This document shows, piece by piece, positions 1 through 7,995 of a stretch of DNA of 56,458 nt; within the stretch, counting starts at the first letter, position 1, and every line of letters starts with the position of its first letter. The stretch spans positions 1-56,458 of the forward strand of contig JAKIVX010000010.1 in the NCBI GenBank assembly GCA_022750335.1, in the 5' to 3' direction. The notes under the pieces were generated by a model, which made no database searches, had not been told where the DNA came from, and saw nothing but the letters and a program-made list of their open reading frames with translations. Made by a program: the position numbers and the translations under genes. This stretch comes from Thermoplasmata archaeon. Its GTDB lineage: Archaea; Thermoplasmatota; Thermoplasmata; Lutacidiplasmatales; UBA184.

Positions 1-174
1 CGATAGTGCCGCGCATCCTGGGGAGGAAATCATCGAGCGAGTCCCGGCGGGCCCGTAACCCACCTCGGTACCTCCGCATGGCCGGCCGAACCGCCCGGGA
101 ACGTAATCGGTGCGGCGGGGGAGCGTCCAGGGTTCCCAAGGGTGATATAAGTCATGTTCCATGTTCCATGGAGC
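1..174. other. Left-edge stretch without a convincing gene
   Basis: I see no coding sequence here that I can support; the short open frames look like GC-rich shadows. The last 35 bases carry the vapB promoter described separately. Confidence 0.5.
144..150 (+). promoter_or_regulatory. TATA box of vapBC
   Basis: GATATAA is centred 28 bases before the ATG at 175. That is the archaeal TATA-to-start spacing of a leaderless transcript, so it favours ATG 175 over the upstream ATG at 154. Confidence 0.5.
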
Positions 175-176
175 AT
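161..176. promoter_or_regulatory. Palindrome over the vapB start, candidate autoregulatory operator
   Basis: ATGTTCCATGGAGCAT is a 16-base dyad with one mismatched pair, preceded by a further copy of CATGTTC. It lies between the TATA box and the vapB start codon, where VapBC complexes commonly bind their own promoter. Operator function is inferred from position and symmetry only. Confidence 0.4.
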
Positions 177-411
177 GAGGCTGGTTCAAACCGCCGTGGC
201 CGATGATGAGTACCGATTGCTGCGAGAGCGAGCGAGCAAGGAGAGGAAAAGCATGAAGCAGGTCGCCCGCGAGGCGCTGCGGGCCCACCTGCTGCCGGAC
301 CGCGTAAATCCGGAAGATCCGATCTTCCGGGCGTTTCCCCTCATTCGACGAAAAGGCCGCCGAACGACTGGGTCGGTCAATCACGACCGTATGCTCTACT
401 CACGGCCATGA
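175..411 (+). CDS. vapB: VapB-type antitoxin
   Basis: This 78-residue protein looks like the antitoxin of a type II VapBC pair, which would bind and neutralise the ribonuclease encoded next. The N-terminal half (about residues 3-42) has the strand plus two-helix pattern of a ribbon-helix-helix DNA-binding domain, with the basic helix ERASKERKSMKQVAREAL. The C-terminal half is basic and less ordered, as expected for a toxin-wrapping tail. The stop overlaps the vapC start as ATGA (408-411), so the two are translationally coupled. The start at 175 is chosen because a TATA box lies 28 bases upstream; an in-frame ATG at 154 would add seven residues. The VapB call rests strongly on the vapC neighbour, because antitoxin sequences diverge fast. 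Confidence 0.7.
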   Translation: MRLVQTAVADDEYRLLRERASKERKSMKQVAREALRAHLLPDRVNPEDPIFRAFPLIRRKGRRTTGSVNHDRMLYSRP

Positions 412-824
412 TCTTCGTCGACTCCGGGGCCTGGATCGCGTTGCTCGACCAGCGGGACCAATTCCACGATCGGTCCGTTCGATTCCAGGGGGAACTTCGC
501 CGTGGCGCGCACGGCCGACTCGTGACCACCGACTATGTGCTCGACGAGGCGGTCACCTATCTTCGACTTCATGCCACGGGCGATGCGGTCCGGGAATTTC
601 GTCGAATCTTGGAGGAGAGTGAGAGTGTCCAAGTGGTATGGACTCCGCCCGACCGGTTTTGGGAGGCATGGAATCGGCTCCAGGAACGCAACGACAAGCG
701 TTGGAGCCTCACCGATTGTCTCAGCTTCGTGACGATGGAGGCACTCGGAATCAGGTCCGCCTTCGGGTTCGACTCCGACTTCCGTCAGGCGGGGTTCGAC
801 CTCCTGCCAACCACCGCGGGTTGA
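408..824 (+). CDS. vapC: VapC-type PIN-domain toxin ribonuclease
   Basis: A 138-residue single PIN-domain protein, the usual VapC length. The metal-binding acidic residues are in place: D5 in MIFVDSGAWIALL, E47 in YVLDEAVTYLR, D103 in SLTDCLSF and D122/D124 in GFDSDF. VapC proteins are Mg-dependent endoribonucleases, mostly cutting tRNA or rRNA, and are held inactive by VapB. It overlaps vapB by four bases. A tRNA 3'-end fragment begins 14 bases after the stop, which may mark an integration boundary. The RNA target cannot be read from the sequence. Confidence 0.88.
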   Translation: MIFVDSGAWIALLDQRDQFHDRSVRFQGELRRGAHGRLVTTDYVLDEAVTYLRLHATGDAVREFRRILEESESVQVVWTPPDRFWEAWNRLQERNDKRWSLTDCLSFVTMEALGIRSAFGFDSDFRQAGFDLLPTTAG

Positions 825-838
825 CGCGCGGGAATAGA

Positions 839-859
839 GTTCGAATCCCGACGGGCCCA
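839..859 (+). repeat. tRNA 3'-end fragment (possible att site)
   Basis: GTTCGAATCCCGACGGGCCCA matches the 3' end of a tRNA: G53-TTCGAAT loop, 3' strand of the T-stem (CCCGA), 3' strand of an acceptor stem (CGGGCCC) and discriminator A. The 5' T-stem strand does not pair properly and no D-arm, anticodon arm or acceptor 5' strand lies upstream, so it is not a complete gene. Such fragments are left by elements that integrate into tRNA genes, and it sits just after vapBC. The acceptor half equals that of the CAT tRNA at 11034, but the T-arm differs, so it was not copied from that gene. Confidence 0.45.
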
Positions 860-982
860 TCCTCACTCTCCGGGACGAACGGCTTCCGCCGCCCTCCACG
901 CGCCCCCGTTCTGGGGGGGAAGTTCGGACGTCGGCGGGGCAAGGTAATCCGCATCTCCATCCCTCGGGGCTCGAGGGAGCCG

Positions 983-1918
983 ATGGCGACGAAGGTGAGG
1001 GAAGTCGAGCGGAGGTTCGCGGGCGCCGAGACGATGGAGGGTGCGGGCGTGAAGCTCCGACGCATGTTCGGGAACTCCGAAGTCCCCCTTCTCGACCCGT
1101 TCCTGTTGCTGGACAACTTCGGATCCACGAACCCGGCGGATTACGTGGCCGGGTTCCCGTGGCATCCCCACCGCGGCCTCGAGACGGTGACCTACATGAT
1201 GAGCGGCCGGACCGAACACGAGGATTCCCTCGGGAACAAGGGCGTCATCGACTCGGGAGATGTCCAGTGGATGAGCGCGGGGAGCGGGATCATGCACCAG
1301 GAGATGCCGCGCCGGACGGAGGGGTTGCTTTCGGGGTTCCAATTGTGGGTCAACCTCCCCCGAGGACGGAAGATGGAAACGCCGGCCTACCGCGGGGTGA
1401 CGGCCGCGGAGATCCCGACCCTCAAGGAAGAGGACGGGCGGGTCGTGAACGTCATCGCGGGAGAATACCACACGGTGGAAGGGCCGGTACGACACATTCC
1501 CGTGGACCCCCTCTACCTCGACGTACGGCTGCCTCCGAACGCGGCTTTCGAACAGGAGGTGCCGCGGGGCCACACGGCGTTCGCTCAGGTGGTGGAGGGT
1601 TCGGGGACGTTCGACCCGGTCGGCGTCCCGGCGATCGACGAGGACCAGAAGCGCCTCTACACCTCCAAGATGCCTCCCTCGAACGAGGCTACGACGGGAA
1701 AGGGGGAGACCATCCTCTACGGCGACGGCGACCGCGTCAAGATCGCGAGCGGGTCGAAAGGCCTCCGGTTCCTCCTGGTCTCGGGCAAGCCCCTCCACGA
1801 ACCGGTCGCGTGGTACGGGCCGATCGTGATGAACACTCGCGAAGAGATCACCCAGGCCTTCTCGGAGTTGCGCCGCGGCGACTTCATCAAGTCGAAACAG
1901 GTTCTCAACGAGGTCTAA
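983..1918 (+). CDS. Pirin family cupin protein
   Basis: A 311-residue bicupin of the pirin family. The single metal site is complete: H61 and H63 in WHPHRGLETVTY, then H105 and E107 in SGIMHQE. The N-terminal cupin (about 30-130) carries the metal site and the C-terminal cupin (about 180-290) lacks it, as in other pirins. Bacterial and human pirins bind Fe(II) and some show quercetinase activity in vitro; the role in archaea is unknown. I start at ATG 983, preceded by a GAGGGAG sequence; the frame stays open upstream but that part does not resemble pirin. The gene stands alone, convergent with the response regulator that follows. Confidence 0.88.
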   Translation: MATKVREVERRFAGAETMEGAGVKLRRMFGNSEVPLLDPFLLLDNFGSTNPADYVAGFPWHPHRGLETVTYMMSGRTEHEDSLGNKGVIDSGDVQWMSAGSGIMHQEMPRRTEGLLSGFQLWVNLPRGRKMETPAYRGVTAAEIPTLKEEDGRVVNVIAGEYHTVEGPVRHIPVDPLYLDVRLPPNAAFEQEVPRGHTAFAQVVEGSGTFDPVGVPAIDEDQKRLYTSKMPPSNEATTGKGETILYGDGDRVKIASGSKGLRFLLVSGKPLHEPVAWYGPIVMNTREEITQAFSELRRGDFIKSKQVLNEV

Positions 1919-1972
1919 AGGGCCGGTCGTCGCAGCGACCTCGCGTCGTGCGAGGGCCTTCCGGTCCGTCGA

Positions 1973-3031
1973 TCAGTGGTGGTCGCGGTTCGCGCCGGTG
2001 CGCCGTCCGGGGAACGCGAGGTTTCCGGAATCCCCCGTGGGGGGGAGGAAGGTCGCGTCCCGCAAGAGGCGAGCTCCGGCCTCCCCCCGCGAGGTGAGGC
2101 GGTACGATTCGCCCTCGTGTCGGGCGAGACCCGCCTCGACCAGCTTGCGCAGGTGGAAGGACATCTTCGGAGAATCGTCGAGGCCGGCGGCCTGCATCGC
2201 CTCCCCGAACGAGGCGGGACCCTCCGAGAGGCGGAGGAGCGCCTTGCGCCGGATCGGGTTCGCGAGGGCTTCGAGGGTGGCGTGGGTCTCTTCGGCGGAG
2301 ACCGCGCTTCCGAGGGCGACCGCCGCCGCCGGGGGGACCCGTCGCGGGTTGAACCCGACCCGCAAGGGACCGTGACCGGAGAGGTCCGTGCGCAATCGGT
2401 CGAGAACGCCCACGATGTCCTCGAGCCGGTGATGTTCGAGGAGCCGCTCGCCGTTGGCCAGGACGACCGCGGTGCTCGGGTGCTCGTCGAGGTAAGCCTC
2501 GGTTCGGTCTGCGAGCCGGTGGGGGTTCTCCGGGTCCAGGGGTTCGACGTGCAGGTGCGGTTCGTCGGGGACCCGCTCTTCCGTGAAGAAGAGCACCTCA
2601 TGGCGTCCTCCGGCGGCGAGGGCACGAGCCTCCCGGAGCGGGTCCCGGTAGGCTTCCGGAGGCGACTCGAATTCCCGCTCCTGGGCGACCAGCTGGAGCG
2701 TCTCCCGGACCTGGTCGATCCGGAACGGTTTTCGGAGGTAGTCGAACGCGCCGAGCTTCATCGCCTCGAGCGCCGTCTCGACGGTCGCGTACCCGGTGAC
2801 CATGACCACGAGCGTGCGGGGCCAGCGTTTGCGGACCTCGCGCAGGAGCTCCAGCCCGCCCTGGCGTGGCATCTTCAGGTCGGTCAGGACGACATCGACC
2901 TCGTCCTGCTCGAGGGCTTCGAGGGCCTTCACGACCGAGGGGGCGGGGGCGACCGTGTGCCCGTCGTCTCGAAGGAGGTCGGACAGCTCATCGCGGAAGA
3001 CCGTGTCGTCGTCCACAACCAGAATTCGCAC
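1973..3031 (-). CDS. Response regulator: receiver, DUF835-like, ArsR-type HTH
   Basis: This 352-residue protein has three parts. Residues 1-120 are a CheY-like receiver with D7-D9, phosphoacceptor D51 (VVLTDLKMP) and a conserved K in YLRKPF. Residues about 150-260 resemble DUF835, an archaeal signalling-associated domain of unknown function. Residues about 265-345 are an ArsR-like winged helix (LEALANPIRRKALLRLSEG). It should be the output partner of the histidine kinase encoded just upstream (3289-4746) and is one of the less common archaeal regulators with its own DNA-binding domain. The GTG at 3031 is chosen because a TTAA element sits about 27 bases upstream (leaderless) and the receiver begins immediately after it. 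The 257-base gap and own promoter suggest expression separate from the kinase. Confidence 0.8.
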   Translation of the reverse strand: MRILVVDDDTVFRDELSDLLRDDGHTVAPAPSVVKALEALEQDEVDVVLTDLKMPRQGGLELLREVRKRWPRTLVVMVTGYATVETALEAMKLGAFDYLRKPFRIDQVRETLQLVAQEREFESPPEAYRDPLREARALAAGGRHEVLFFTEERVPDEPHLHVEPLDPENPHRLADRTEAYLDEHPSTAVVLANGERLLEHHRLEDIVGVLDRLRTDLSGHGPLRVGFNPRRVPPAAAVALGSAVSAEETHATLEALANPIRRKALLRLSEGPASFGEAMQAAGLDDSPKMSFHLRKLVEAGLARHEGESYRLTSRGEAGARLLRDATFLPPTGDSGNLAFPGRRTGANRDHH

Positions 3032-3054
3032 GGCGGCTCCACGACGTTCCGCGG

Positions 3055-3065
3055 GGTTAATGGTT
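3055..3065 (-). promoter_or_regulatory. Promoter element of the response regulator
   Basis: On the minus strand CCATTAACCCC is centred about 27 bases before the GTG at 3031, fitting a leaderless start. The same 11-mer occurs upstream of hemA (about 22483-22493). Confidence 0.4.
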
Positions 3066-3288
3066 TTCCTGAGGTGGTGCGGGGGCCCGACGAGTGAGGT
3101 CATTCGGGCAGCTGGAACGGGTCGAGCCGCTGTCGGCGGGGGGAAGCCAGCGAGCCGTTACCCCGGGGCGTCGGGGAGGAACCACACGCCAGCTTAGTTT
3201 TCCTTCGAACGAGTCGCAAGGCCGGAGTTAGTTCGATGGTCGGGGCCCTCGGGTGGACACATCCGAGGACCGGTGTGGGGGAACCCGC

Positions 3289-4746
3289 TCAGGCAGCCGA
3301 AATCGTTGTTTCGAGAATCGGCAACGACACCAAGAACCCGGCGCCGGCCCCGGGCACGTTCCGGGCCGTGATCGACCCGTGGTGGGACTGGACGATGCCG
3401 TGGCAGATGGCGAGGCCGAGGCCCGTCCCCGCTCCCTCCGCCTTCGTCGTGTAGAACGGTTCGAAGATGTGGGGGAGAGCCTCCCCCGATATCCCCGGGC
3501 CGTGGTCCACGATCTCGATCTCCGCCCGGGTGCCCTGGCGCCGCACAGAGATCCGGAGGGTTCCCCTCCCCTCCATCGCATCGTAGGCGTTGTTGAGGAT
3601 GTTCGTCAGCACCTGCATGAGCTGCCCACGATCCCCCGTGATCGGCACCGGACCGGCCGGATACACCTCCGTGATTTCCACATCGGCCGACTGCTTGCCC
3701 TTCAGGAAGTTGACGGAGTCCTTCGCGACGGCCACGAGGTCGAGCTGGTCGACGTGCGGTTCCTCCCGACGGGCGAAGTCGAGGAGGCTCCGCACGATGC
3801 GGGCAGCGACGTCGACCTGTTGGGTCATCGTCTCGAGGCGTGCCGCGACCCACGGGTCCGCGTTCCGCCGTCGAATGCTCTCCGCGACGAGCATCACGTT
3901 CGCGAGCGGCGTGTTGATCTCGTGCGCCACTCCCGCGGCGAGCTGGCCGACCGAGGCGAGCTTGTCCGCGTGCGCGGCCCGGAGCTCCCAGCCGCGCTGT
4001 TCGGAGAGGTCGACGGCCACGCCGAGGTAGTGGCTCACCTCCCCGGTCCCGATCCGGATCGCGGTGATGCTCAGGAGCACCGGCCGCTCCCGGCCCTTCC
4101 GGTCCCGGTTCAAGATCTCCCCGGACCAGTAGCCCCGCTGCGGGTCCCGCAGGTCCGCCCACATCTTCTCGTAGACGTCGGGCGGGGTGTGTTTGCTCCG
4201 GACCAGGTTGGGTTTCCGACCAATGCACTCCGCGCGGGAGTACCCATAGATCCGTTCGAACGCCGGATTCACATCGACCATGACTCCCTTGGAGTCGGTG
4301 AGTTGCATCGCATTCGTCGAGGAGCGGAACGACTCGTAGAAAAGCCGCGACCGGCGCTCCTCCTCGACCCTCTCGGTGACGTCCCGGATCATGAGGACGG
4401 CCTGCGCCGACACACCGGGACGCGGAGGGAAGGGCCGCACGTCCACGTCCAGGAAGACTCCACCGGGGGCGTGACGGTACCGCGCCCGGACCGAGCGAAA
4501 GCTCGCGGGAGTCCCCGACCGAAGGGCGGCGTCCACCGCCGCACCGATTTCGCTCGACCAACTTCCGCTCTCCTCCAGGATCTGATGATAGTTCTGGCCG
4601 ACGATTCCCGGGTCCCGCCCGGACAGTTCGAAGTATGCCGGGTTCGCCCAGGTGATTGCGCCGGGCGCTGTGATGACCGCGAGACCGATCGGAAGGTTCA
4701 GGAAGGCGGCGACGGAGAGTTCGCCCTCGATCGAACCGGGTTCCAC
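3289..4746 (-). CDS. PAS-PAS sensor histidine kinase
   Basis: A 485-residue, apparently soluble kinase with no membrane segment. Residues about 10-125 and 135-250 are two PAS domains; the second begins FRSSTNAMQLTDSKGVMVDV and ends DLSEQ. A dimerisation/phosphoacceptor domain follows with H275 in AAGVAHEINTPL, then a HATPase domain with N-box NILNNAYDAM, G1 box DHGPGI and G2 box GTGLGLA. It should autophosphorylate at H275 and pass phosphate to D51 of the downstream regulator. Without a transmembrane sensor the signal is probably cytosolic (redox, ligand or oxygen), but no heme or flavin ligand residue is obvious. The GTG start follows GGGAGGGAG. Confidence 0.9.
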   Translation of the reverse strand: MEPGSIEGELSVAAFLNLPIGLAVITAPGAITWANPAYFELSGRDPGIVGQNYHQILEESGSWSSEIGAAVDAALRSGTPASFRSVRARYRHAPGGVFLDVDVRPFPPRPGVSAQAVLMIRDVTERVEEERRSRLFYESFRSSTNAMQLTDSKGVMVDVNPAFERIYGYSRAECIGRKPNLVRSKHTPPDVYEKMWADLRDPQRGYWSGEILNRDRKGRERPVLLSITAIRIGTGEVSHYLGVAVDLSEQRGWELRAAHADKLASVGQLAAGVAHEINTPLANVMLVAESIRRRNADPWVAARLETMTQQVDVAARIVRSLLDFARREEPHVDQLDLVAVAKDSVNFLKGKQSADVEITEVYPAGPVPITGDRGQLMQVLTNILNNAYDAMEGRGTLRISVRRQGTRAEIEIVDHGPGISGEALPHIFEPFYTTKAEGAGTGLGLAICHGIVQSHHGSITARNVPGAGAGFLVSLPILETTISAA

Positions 4747-4887
4747 GACACTCCCTCCCGGACGGTGAATCGTCGTCGGCTCATCTCGCTGTTGGCCCTC
4801 GGACCTACGGGTCGGCCCCCCTCAGGCGAGGGACGCCGGTGGGAGAGACGCAGATCGATTCCTCGTCAAGCCGAGATGACCTTCGGA

Positions 4888-4893
4888 TTATAG
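4888..4893 (+). promoter_or_regulatory. TATA element before the receiver-like gene
   Basis: TTATAG is centred about 28 bases before ATG 4919, consistent with a leaderless transcript starting at that codon. Confidence 0.35.
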
Positions 4894-4918
4894 TTCGTGC
4901 GGACGCTTGGAACAGCGC

Positions 4919-5302
4919 ATGGAGCGACCGGGGGTCTTGGTGGTCGGCGAAACCCCGAGCCTGGGGCGTTCGATCGCCGACCTGCTGGAGTCCGGGGCAG
5001 TTCCGGCGCACTATGTCCTCGACCTCGCGAGCGAGGAACCGCTCGCCGACCTGGCCGGTCGGTATCGCGTGGTCGTTGCAGCCTGCAACGGTCCGTACTG
5101 CGCGACCGCGCGCCAATGGGCCCGAGGTGAGCTCTCGAACGTCGAACTGGTCGTGGTGGGAGCCCGCGACCCGGGGGTAATTGGGGGAGCTCGCCTCCAC
5201 TTGGTGGAGCTCCCGCTGCTCCCGGCGAAATTTCTCGCGATGGTGCGGGATCTCCTTGAGACGCCGACGACCCGGATCGGCTCCGGCGCACGAGTACCCT
5301 GA
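4919..5302 (+). CDS. Small receiver-like (pseudo-receiver) protein, hypothetical
   Basis: A 127-residue protein I do not recognise by family. Its layout follows a receiver fold: a first strand RPGVLVVGE followed by a helix (LGRSIADLLES), a strand RYRVVVAACNG where the phosphoacceptor Asp would sit, a strand VELVVVGA, a short LPLLPAKF resembling the K-P turn, and a last helix LAMVRDLLE. The acidic pair after strand 1 and the phosphorylatable Asp are missing, so it would be a pseudo-receiver if the fold is right. It lies divergent to the histidine kinase, which makes a link to that system possible. A TTG at 4907 could add four residues; ATG 4919 fits the TATA spacing better. Confidence 0.55.
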   Translation: MERPGVLVVGETPSLGRSIADLLESGAVPAHYVLDLASEEPLADLAGRYRVVVAACNGPYCATARQWARGELSNVELVVVGARDPGVIGGARLHLVELPLLPAKFLAMVRDLLETPTTRIGSGARVP

Positions 5303-5343
5303 ACGGCTCGCTCCGCTTGGGGGTTCGCGCGCCCGTCGGGGAC

Positions 5344-5949
5344 CTATGCCCGGAGACGCGCCCGCGGTCCCTCGGACTCGTACGGAAGGATCTCGGTCCT
5401 CGGTTCACGGGTAATGTCCAGGGAGACCTGTTCGAGGCCGTCGCGCATCACGACGGAACACGGAAAGCCGGCCCCGACGAAGACGTCGATCATCGAGCTG
5501 TTCTCGGGTAGGACAATCGCGTCGAAGAACTGTACGCCCACGTTCCGCGCGTGTCGCGCGAGGTGGAGCAGCAACAGGGTCGCGACCCCCACTCCCTGGT
5601 GATCATCCGCGACTAGGAACGCGACCTCGGCGCGCGTCGGCTCGGAGTCGGCACTGATGTACTCCCCGTGGGCCAGGATGGTGCCCGGGTGGGGTTGGTC
5701 CGTTTCGACCAGGAGGGAGAGCCGTTGCCGCGCGGCGGAAGGGAGAAGGATCTCGGCGGCGGCGGTCTCGGGGCCGACCGGCCGCAAGAACCGGAGCGAG
5801 AGCGAGTCCTTCGATAAGTGTCTGAGAAATTCGAAGATCCGATCGCGGTCGGTCGACTGCACCGGTAGGAGCTGGACGACCGTACCGTCCCGAAGCCGGC
5901 CCGATTTCCCGTCGACCGTCATCCTGGCGCTCGACGTGGGTGTACTCAT
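5344..5949 (-). CDS. GNAT family N-acetyltransferase
   Basis: A 201-residue GNAT protein. It opens with LRDGTVVQLLPVQSTDRDRI and FLRHLSKDSLSLRFL, a pattern shared with Pat-type protein acetyltransferases and the GNAT part of some acyl-CoA synthetases. Motif A (AEVAFLVADDHQGVGVATLLL) is the acetyl-CoA pyrophosphate loop, with Q-G-V-G-V-A in place of the usual Q/R-x-x-G-x-G/A. Substrate is unknown; protein lysine acetylation is a reasonable guess from the N-terminal pattern. ATG 5949 is used because GTGAGG lies about 7 bases upstream; a GTG at 5970 is the alternative. It is divergent to the permease at 6112. Confidence 0.75.
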   Translation of the reverse strand: MSTPTSSARMTVDGKSGRLRDGTVVQLLPVQSTDRDRIFEFLRHLSKDSLSLRFLRPVGPETAAAEILLPSAARQRLSLLVETDQPHPGTILAHGEYISADSEPTRAEVAFLVADDHQGVGVATLLLLHLARHARNVGVQFFDAIVLPENSSMIDVFVGAGFPCSVVMRDGLEQVSLDITREPRTEILPYESEGPRARLRA

Positions 5950-6111
5950 GGAGAGCCTCACTTCTTTCACGCGGAGCGCCTACTTAGACCGAGAGTAGAA
6001 TGCAATTCACTTCGAGAGGCCGCTCCCGCGGGCCCGTCCCCGGGGGGAGTGAATCCTGTTCCACTTCTCTCTCGACTAGTGAACCGACTTCGTTCGGCAA
6101 CGAGGTAGGGC

Positions 6112-7968
6112 GTGTCGGCCAGTTCCCCGAAGCTCAAGCGCGAGGTCGGGATGCTCGGCCTCACCTCGATCACGGTGGGTGGGATCATCGGATCGGGGAT
6201 CTTCGCCCTCGCGGCGACGATGGGCTCGACGGCCGGACCGGCGGCCCTCATCGCGCTGATCCTCCTGGGCGGGATCGTCATCCTCCTGGCCCTCCCGTAC
6301 GCGGAGTTATCGTCGACCTACCCCATCACCGGGGGGCCGTACTCACTCCCCCGCCGCGCCCTCGGCGACTTTGGGGGGTTCCTCATCGGTTGGGGGTACT
6401 TCCTGTACGCTTTCATCGGAACGGCGGCGATCATCGACGTGTTCGTCGAGTACCTCGGCACCTACGTCGGGGGTCTCACGACCACGGCCACGAACTCCTA
6501 CGGGGCCATCAGCATCACCCCCCTTGGGGTCGGGGTTGGTCTCGTGTTCCTCGCCCTCTTCACCCTGCTCAACATCGCCGGGGTGAAGTGGGGGTCGGCC
6601 TTCGCCATCGTCACAACCTTCTCGAAGATCATCCCCCTGGTCCTGTTCGGGGTCATCGGTCTTCTGTTCCTGCGGGTGGGGAATTTCACGGCCTTCGGAT
6701 TGACCCCGTTCGGGTGGACCGGCGTCGCGTTCGCGATGTCCCTCGGGTTCTTCGCGTTCACCGGCTTTGAGGCGGCCTCGATTCCAGCGGAGGAGGTCCG
6801 GAACCCGAAGCGAACCCTCCCGCGGGCCACTATCCTCAGCGTCGGGATCGTGACCGCGATCTACGCGCTGGTCGCTGTGGCGTTCCTCGGGGGCCTCCAC
6901 TGGTTCGCCGTCGGCGTGACCCCCGGCGACTGGGGCGCGACCGGTGGGCTTCTTCTCAACAACGTCGCGGACGGGTGGGGCCTTCCCCTGCTCGGGACGA
7001 TCGTGGTCGTCGGAGCCATCGTCTCGACCCTTGGGGCAGGTGGCGACTGGGTGTTGCTCCAAGGACGGATGCCGTACGCGATGGCGAAGGACCATCTCTT
7101 CTTCAAGTCGCTCGCGAAGGTCAGTCCCCGATTCGGGACACCGGTCGTCGCGTTGGTCTTCGCCAGCGTGCTGACCGGGGTCATCTTGGTCGCCTTGCCG
7201 AGCTTCCCCGAGGTGGCGCTCGTGGCGTCCATCACCACGCTCCTTCCGTACGGCGCGGCAGCCCTCGCCCTCCTCGTGCTCCGGCGGACCGACCCGAACA
7301 CCGAGCGACCGTACCGCCTCCCGTATGCCACGATCCTCACGCCGCTGGCGTTCATCTTCGCCACTGTACTCATCTACTGGGCTTCCTGGCCGTGGACGCT
7401 CCTCGGCGTCTTCCTCATGCTCGTGGGAGTGCCACTCTACTTCCTCTTCACCAAACCCGCGTTCCGAGTCTGGACCAAGGTGACCGAGCTGCTCGGGGCG
7501 GTCGGGGGGCTCGCGGCGGTTGCCCTCTATCTCATCTACCTCGCCCCGACCGGTGGGATCCTGCTCGGGGTGGCGGCAGCCCCCTTGATCGGCACGACCC
7601 TCCTCTTCGTGGGGATCCCGGCGTACTTCGTGACGCTCCTGCTCCGACGCTCGACCTATCCCGAGTCAAAGGCCATCCTGTGGATCGTGACCTATCTCGG
7701 CGGACTGGGACTCATCTCGTACTTGGGGGACCAGTTCTTCATCTACGACAACTTCCTCCAGCCGTCCCAGGGGTACCCGATCACGGTGCAGCCAATCGGG
7801 ATCATCACCACCCCGTACGACCTGGTCGTCCTCGTCGCGTTTGCGCTCGCGATGTTCTTCTGGGGGTTCTACTCCGCCGTGCCGCGCGGCCGCGCGCGCC
7901 CAGAACTCGCTTCCGATCGGTCGCCGGGAACCCCGGCCGAAACCCTCCCGACGGTGGGGACGCCCTAG
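6112..7968 (+). CDS. APC superfamily amino acid permease
   Basis: A 618-residue polytopic membrane protein with at least 12 hydrophobic segments. The N-terminal TM1 motif VGGIIGSGIFALAA is the substrate-backbone-binding signature of the APC family, and FFAFTGFEAASIPAEEVRNP is the TM6-TM7 loop typical of amino acid permeases. The C-terminal third (after about residue 440) has extra hydrophobic segments, making the protein longer than usual. It sits 27 bases before the arginine deiminase gene and is probably in the same transcript, so arginine uptake or arginine/ornithine exchange is the likely role; the sequence alone does not fix the substrate. The GTG start is the first one before the conserved KREVGMLGL region. 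Confidence 0.85.
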   Translation: MSASSPKLKREVGMLGLTSITVGGIIGSGIFALAATMGSTAGPAALIALILLGGIVILLALPYAELSSTYPITGGPYSLPRRALGDFGGFLIGWGYFLYAFIGTAAIIDVFVEYLGTYVGGLTTTATNSYGAISITPLGVGVGLVFLALFTLLNIAGVKWGSAFAIVTTFSKIIPLVLFGVIGLLFLRVGNFTAFGLTPFGWTGVAFAMSLGFFAFTGFEAASIPAEEVRNPKRTLPRATILSVGIVTAIYALVAVAFLGGLHWFAVGVTPGDWGATGGLLLNNVADGWGLPLLGTIVVVGAIVSTLGAGGDWVLLQGRMPYAMAKDHLFFKSLAKVSPRFGTPVVALVFASVLTGVILVALPSFPEVALVASITTLLPYGAAALALLVLRRTDPNTERPYRLPYATILTPLAFIFATVLIYWASWPWTLLGVFLMLVGVPLYFLFTKPAFRVWTKVTELLGAVGGLAAVALYLIYLAPTGGILLGVAAAPLIGTTLLFVGIPAYFVTLLLRRSTYPESKAILWIVTYLGGLGLISYLGDQFFIYDNFLQPSQGYPITVQPIGIITTPYDLVVLVAFALAMFFWGFYSAVPRGRARPELASDRSPGTPAETLPTVGTP

Positions 7969-7995
7969 GGCAGAGTTGTACGGCGGCGGATATCG

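Noticed and set aside
795-859. A complete tRNA gene after vapC
   Set aside because: Only the 3' part matches; there is no D-arm, anticodon arm or acceptor 5' strand, and the 5' T-stem does not pair.
638-982. N-terminal extension of the pirin reading frame
   Set aside because: It overlaps vapC in another frame and does not resemble pirin; ATG 983 begins the conserved region.
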